This document shows positions 63,594 to 64,000 of a DNA stretch of 64,000 nt, piece after piece. The notes under the pieces were generated by a model. It saw only the letters and a list, made by a program, of their open reading frames with translations, did not search any database and had not been told where the DNA came from. This DNA is from Methanoplanus limicola DSM 2279 (GTDB lineage Archaea > Halobacteriota > Methanomicrobia > Methanomicrobiales > Methanomicrobiaceae), in assembly GCF_000243255.1 (NCBI RefSeq), contig NZ_CM001436.1, positions 1,450,857-1,514,856 on the forward strand, in the 5' to 3' direction. The position numbers were made by a program, and so were the translations under genes. Every line of letters begins with the position of its first letter. The stretch's first letter is position 1.

Positions 63594-63626
63594 GAACCGA
63601 AAGCACCCGGATGGGGGTGTCGGTTC
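63594..63626 (+). ncRNA. Leader hairpin of the pre-rRNA
   Basis: GAACCGA pairs with TCGGTTC (63594-63600 / 63620-63626) and CACCC with GGGTG (63604-63608 / 63615-63619), with a small bulge and a six-base loop. It lies in the transcribed leader between promoter and 16S. It probably helps processing or assembly; it is not the long 16S processing stem, whose partner lies beyond the window. Confidence 0.5.
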
Positions 63627-63735
63627 TGACGTTGGCACTGACAATGCGGAAATTTGTTTAATAACCGCTAATTCCTTTTAGATAAACTAGTGAAAAATCG
63701 ATAGTGTGCCGAAGTGTAAGTACTTCAAACAATTA

Positions 63736-64000
63736 ATTCTGGTTGATCCTGCCAGAGGTCACTGCTATCGGGGTTCGATTAAGCCATGCGAGTTGAGAGG
63801 GTTAAGACCCTCGGCGGACTGCTCAGTAACACGTGGATAACCTGCCCTAAGGTGGAGGATAACCCCGGGAAACTGGGGATAATACTCCATAGGTTAAAGG
63901 TACTGGAATGTTCTTTAACCGAAAGTTCCGGCGCCTTAGGATGGATCTGCGGCCGATTAGGTTGTTGTTGGGGTAGTGGCCCAACAAGCCTGTAATCGGT
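63736..64000 (+). rRNA. 16S ribosomal RNA, 5' end
   Basis: Starts ATTCTGGTTGATCCTGCCAG, the conserved archaeal 5' end. Helix sequences such as GTAACACGTGGATAACCTGC and the following variable region with ATACTCCATAGG are archaeal (Euryarchaeota, Methanomicrobiales-like). The gene runs off the right edge; only the first 265 bases are present. The leader upstream contains the promoter and hairpin listed. Confidence 0.97.

Overview
This window looks like chromosomal DNA of a methanogenic archaeon of the order Methanomicrobiales. A Methanomicrobiaceae member related to Methanoplanus or Methanolacinia is my best guess, but the genus cannot be fixed from the sequence alone. Reasons: an archaeal 16S rRNA 5' end at the right edge; archaeal markers (L37e, a Sm-like protein, SepF, ZPR1, a PUA protein, archaeal-type initiator tRNAs); a four-subunit pyruvate:ferredoxin oxidoreductase; a YcaO-TfuA pair of the kind that thioamidates methyl-CoM reductase; an MtrH-type methyltransferase; and surface proteins (DUF3821-like, PKD, Cache, TPR) typical of these methanogens.

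Layout. 1-4355: a propeller protein cut by the window edge, two divergent secreted paralogs that share only their N-terminal module, a membrane-anchored winged-helix regulator, then an empty AT-rich spacer. 4356-7449: a frameshifted alpha/beta hydrolase and a secreted S9 peptidase. 7557-12478: a four-gene corrinoid methyltransferase operon with the parts of the Mto/Mtv/Odm O-demethylase systems: UroD-type methyltransferase, corrinoid protein, bacterial-type [2Fe-2S] corrinoid activator and a stand-alone MtrH-like methyltransferase. Two palindromic promoter regions accompany it. 12659-14287: a decayed IS66 element with its DUF2080 partner. 14455-23448: methyltransferase, M3 lipoprotein peptidase, MscS channel, flavodoxin, Cache lipoprotein and CPA antiporter. 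23765-24618: a small inverted-repeat element beside a GNAT toxin-antitoxin-like pair. 24854-30413: an MFS exporter convergent with an ATP-grasp/methyltransferase fusion, an orphan STAS protein and an NSS transporter. 30529-33776: exonuclease, nitroreductase plus a remnant of a second copy, SatD with a truncated DUF3307 partner, and a DJ-1/PfpI protein.

33822-38166 is a sulfur-transfer cluster (TfuA, YcaO, MoaE, MoaD, ThiF/MoeB-like, divergent LarE-like). In it an E1-like enzyme could load sulfur on the ubiquitin-like MoaD protein, with release by TfuA for YcaO. 38167-39252 has no protein gene but holds a nested inverted-repeat element and a strongly structured stretch with a three-way junction. 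Next to it is a very AT-rich TIR-STAND NTPase gene (39253-41853), probably an acquired antiviral gene. 42055-50611 returns to core and surface genes: Cache protein, glutamate decarboxylase, DUF3821-like protein, TPR protein, porCDAB, pterin dehydratase and thioredoxin. 50776-51235 carries two nearly identical initiator tRNA genes. 51371-62990 holds a PKD protein, purF-L37e-LSm, the divergent PUA-SepF-ZPR1-Vms1 genes, a two-family substrate-binding fusion, and lysC-purM. The right edge is the 16S promoter, leader and 5' end.

The most notable points are the O-demethylase-like operon in an apparent Methanomicrobiales genome, the structured DNA beside the TIR-STAND gene, the ATP-grasp/methyltransferase fusion, and the complete YcaO-centred sulfur cluster.
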